Shown here in pieces: positions 5,308-6,264 of a DNA stretch of 6,264 nt. Source of the stretch: Xanthobacteraceae bacterium (GTDB lineage: Bacteria; Pseudomonadota; Alphaproteobacteria; Rhizobiales; Xanthobacteraceae); contig JASHYD010000994.1 in NCBI GenBank assembly GCA_030043175.1, positions 1 to 6,264 of the forward strand. Direction: 5' to 3'. The notes below the pieces were generated by a model, which had not been told where the DNA came from, did no database searches, and was given only the letters and a program-made list of their open reading frames with translations. Each line of letters opens with the position of its first letter. The first letter of the stretch is position 1. Made by a program: the position numbers and the translations under genes.

Positions 5308-6095
5308 CCCAGGACGACATCGAAAGCACCAAGGCGCCGTTGATGGACCACTTGATGGAGCTGCGTTCGCGGCTCATCAAGGCGCTGCTGGCGTTCGGCA
5401 TCGCGCTCATCGGCTGCTTCTTCTTTGCCAAGCAGATCTATAACGTGCTGACGTGGCCCTATGTGTGGGTGGTCGGCGCTGAGAATTCGAAGTTCATCTA
5501 TACCGGGCTCCTCGAATATTTCGTCGTCCAGCTCAAGCTCGCGATGTTCGGCGCCGCCTTCATTTCGTTCCCGGTCGTCGCTGCCCAGCTCTACATGTTT
5601 GTCGCGCCGGGTCTCTATCGCCACGAGCGCGACGCCTTCCTTCCGTATCTCGTCGCGACACCGATCATGTTCGTCCTCGGCGCGATGGTCGTCTACGGCG
5701 TGGTGTGGCCGATGCTCACGCGCTTTTCCATCGGCATGCAGCAACTCGGCACGGATGGCCGGGCGACGATCGAGCTTCTGCCCAAGGTCGACGACTATCT
5801 CAGCCTGATGATGCGGCTCATCCTCGCCTTCGGCGTGGCGTTTCAACTTCCGGTAGTTCTCACGCTCCTCGGGCGTGTCGGCATCATCACGTCCGACCAG
5901 CTCAAATCGAAGCGCCGCTATTTCATTGTGGTTGCCTTCGTGATCGCGGCCGTGCTCACCCCTCCTGACGTGCTCAGCCAGATGTCCCTTGCGGTCCCTC
6001 TGCTGCTTCTGTACGAGGCTTCGGTGTTGTCAGTACGTTGGGTCGAGCGCAAGGCAAAGGCGAGTACCACCGCCGAGGCGAAGCCCGCCGAGTGA
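5304..6095 (+). CDS. tatC: Sec-independent translocase subunit TatC
   Basis: The polytopic core of the twin-arginine translocase and the main binding site for the RR signal peptide. The product has 263 residues, the normal length. The N-terminus has the family signature [10 protein letters not shown] (15-24), followed by six expected membrane helices; clear hydrophobic segments begin near 26, 79, 115, 170, 206 and 226. The cytoplasmic signal-peptide site [11 protein letters not shown] (99-109) keeps the residues matching E. coli F94 and E103 (here F99, E108). The conserved TPPDVLSQ (219-226) follows the fifth helix. The short C-terminal tail is charged. The ATG overlaps the tatB stop (ATGA), and GGGGG (5290-5294) lies 9 bases upstream. 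Nothing appears missing, so with tatA and tatB this makes a complete Tat system. Confidence 0.98.
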   Translation: MTQDDIESTKAPLMDHLMELRSRLIKALLAFGIALIGCFFFAKQIYNVLTWPYVWVVGAENSKFIYTGLLEYFVVQLKLAMFGAAFISFPVVAAQLYMFVAPGLYRHERDAFLPYLVATPIMFVLGAMVVYGVVWPMLTRFSIGMQQLGTDGRATIELLPKVDDYLSLMMRLILAFGVAFQLPVVLTLLGRVGIITSDQLKSKRRYFIVVAFVIAAVLTPPDVLSQMSLAVPLLLLYEASVLSVRWVERKAKASTTAEAKPAE

Positions 6096-6098
6096 ATT

Positions 6099-6160
6099 GG
6101 AGCGCGGGCGTCCGCCCGCTTGTTATGTTGACCGAAAGGCGGGCAGGACGCCCGCGCTCC
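6099..6160. repeat. Long inverted repeat between tatC and serS
   Basis: The left arm (6099-6119, starting GGAGCGCGGGCGTCC) and right arm (6139-6160, ending GGACGCCCGCGCTCC) are perfectly complementary over 21 bp, apart from one extra A at 6145. The loop is 19 bases (6120-6138). The element fills 62 of the 75 bp between the genes. There is no T-run, so it is not a standard terminator, although so stable a hairpin may impede RNA decay or transcription. GGAGCGCGGGCGTCC repeats are familiar as dispersed intergenic palindromes in alphaproteobacteria and other phyla; I recognise the type without a database search. Confidence 0.8.
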
Positions 6161-6170
6161 GAGAGCTTGC

Positions 6171-6264
6171 ATGCATGACATCAAGTGGATTCGCGAAAAT
6201 CCGGAGGCGTTCGATCGCGCCTTGACGCGGCGCGGACTCTCCTCCGCGTCGGCGCGGCTGATCG
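6171..6264 (+). CDS. serS: Seryl-tRNA synthetase, 3' partial
   Basis: This class II aminoacyl-tRNA synthetase charges tRNA-Ser (and tRNA-Sec where present). Only the first 31 codons are in the window. They begin [18 protein letters not shown] and continue TRRGL, matching the N-terminal start of the tRNA-binding coiled-coil arm in alphaproteobacterial SerRS. The ATG at 6171 is the natural start; GAGAG (6161-6165) is a modest ribosome binding site squeezed between the long hairpin and the start codon. Location downstream of tatC is the usual order in this group. The catalytic domain lies outside the window. Confidence 0.93.
   Translation, partial: MHDIKWIRENPEAFDRALTRRGLSSASARLI

Noticed and set aside
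5262..5846. A 194-codon open frame on the - strand over tatC, rich in His, Asp and Glu.
   Set aside because: It is the reverse complement of hydrophobic membrane-helix codons, a common artefact opposite membrane proteins; tatC is unambiguous.
1..6264. CRISPR arrays, tRNA or rRNA genes, insertion sequences, phage or toxin-antitoxin genes.
   Set aside because: No direct-repeat arrays, cloverleaf-like tRNA sequence, transposase or integrase frames, or other accessory genes were seen; the window is core chromosome.

Overview
This is a high-GC (about 60-65% by eye), densely coding, single-strand stretch of chromosome. Its gene order, SPOR-domain protein, nagZ, scpA, scpB, tatA, tatB, tatC, serS, is a known alphaproteobacterial arrangement. 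Gene order, protein sequences and repeat content best fit the Hyphomicrobiales (Rhizobiales), near the Bradyrhizobium/Rhodopseudomonas/Xanthobacteraceae groups. I cannot name a genus. All genes are on the + strand; the first (SPOR) is cut at its 5' end and the last (serS) keeps only its first 31 codons.

Layout. 2-1159: membrane-anchored SPOR-domain protein for septal peptidoglycan binding. 1224-2252: NagZ, the cytoplasmic peptidoglycan-recycling glucosaminidase. 2257-3102 and 3155-3892: ScpA and ScpB, the kleisin and winged-helix partners of SMC condensin. 4187-4447, 4690-5307 and 5304-6095: TatA, TatB and TatC, the complete twin-arginine translocase. 6171 to the end: seryl-tRNA synthetase. 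Spacing is 64, 4, 52, 294, 242, -4 and 75 bp. The 294-bp gap before tatA is the most likely place for a new promoter, so SPOR-nagZ-scpAB and tatABC-serS may be two transcription units.

The genes fall into three tasks: cell-wall remodelling and recycling at division (SPOR, NagZ), chromosome compaction and segregation (ScpA, ScpB), and export of folded proteins (TatABC). In other bacteria Tat exports division amidases, which make the denuded glycan that SPOR domains bind. A division-related logic is therefore plausible but inferred.

No novel enzyme system is visible; all genes belong to well-known families. The unusual layer is a load of palindromic repeats of at least three sequence types. 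One type lies inside reading frames, in the C-terminal tails of ScpA and TatB, repeatedly in the same codon phase (Ala-Gly-Glu/Asp/Lys-Gly). A second fills part of the tatA-tatB gap. A third, a long near-perfect hairpin, fills most of the tatC-serS gap. An 18-codon mini-frame also joins scpA to scpB through two stop/start overlaps.
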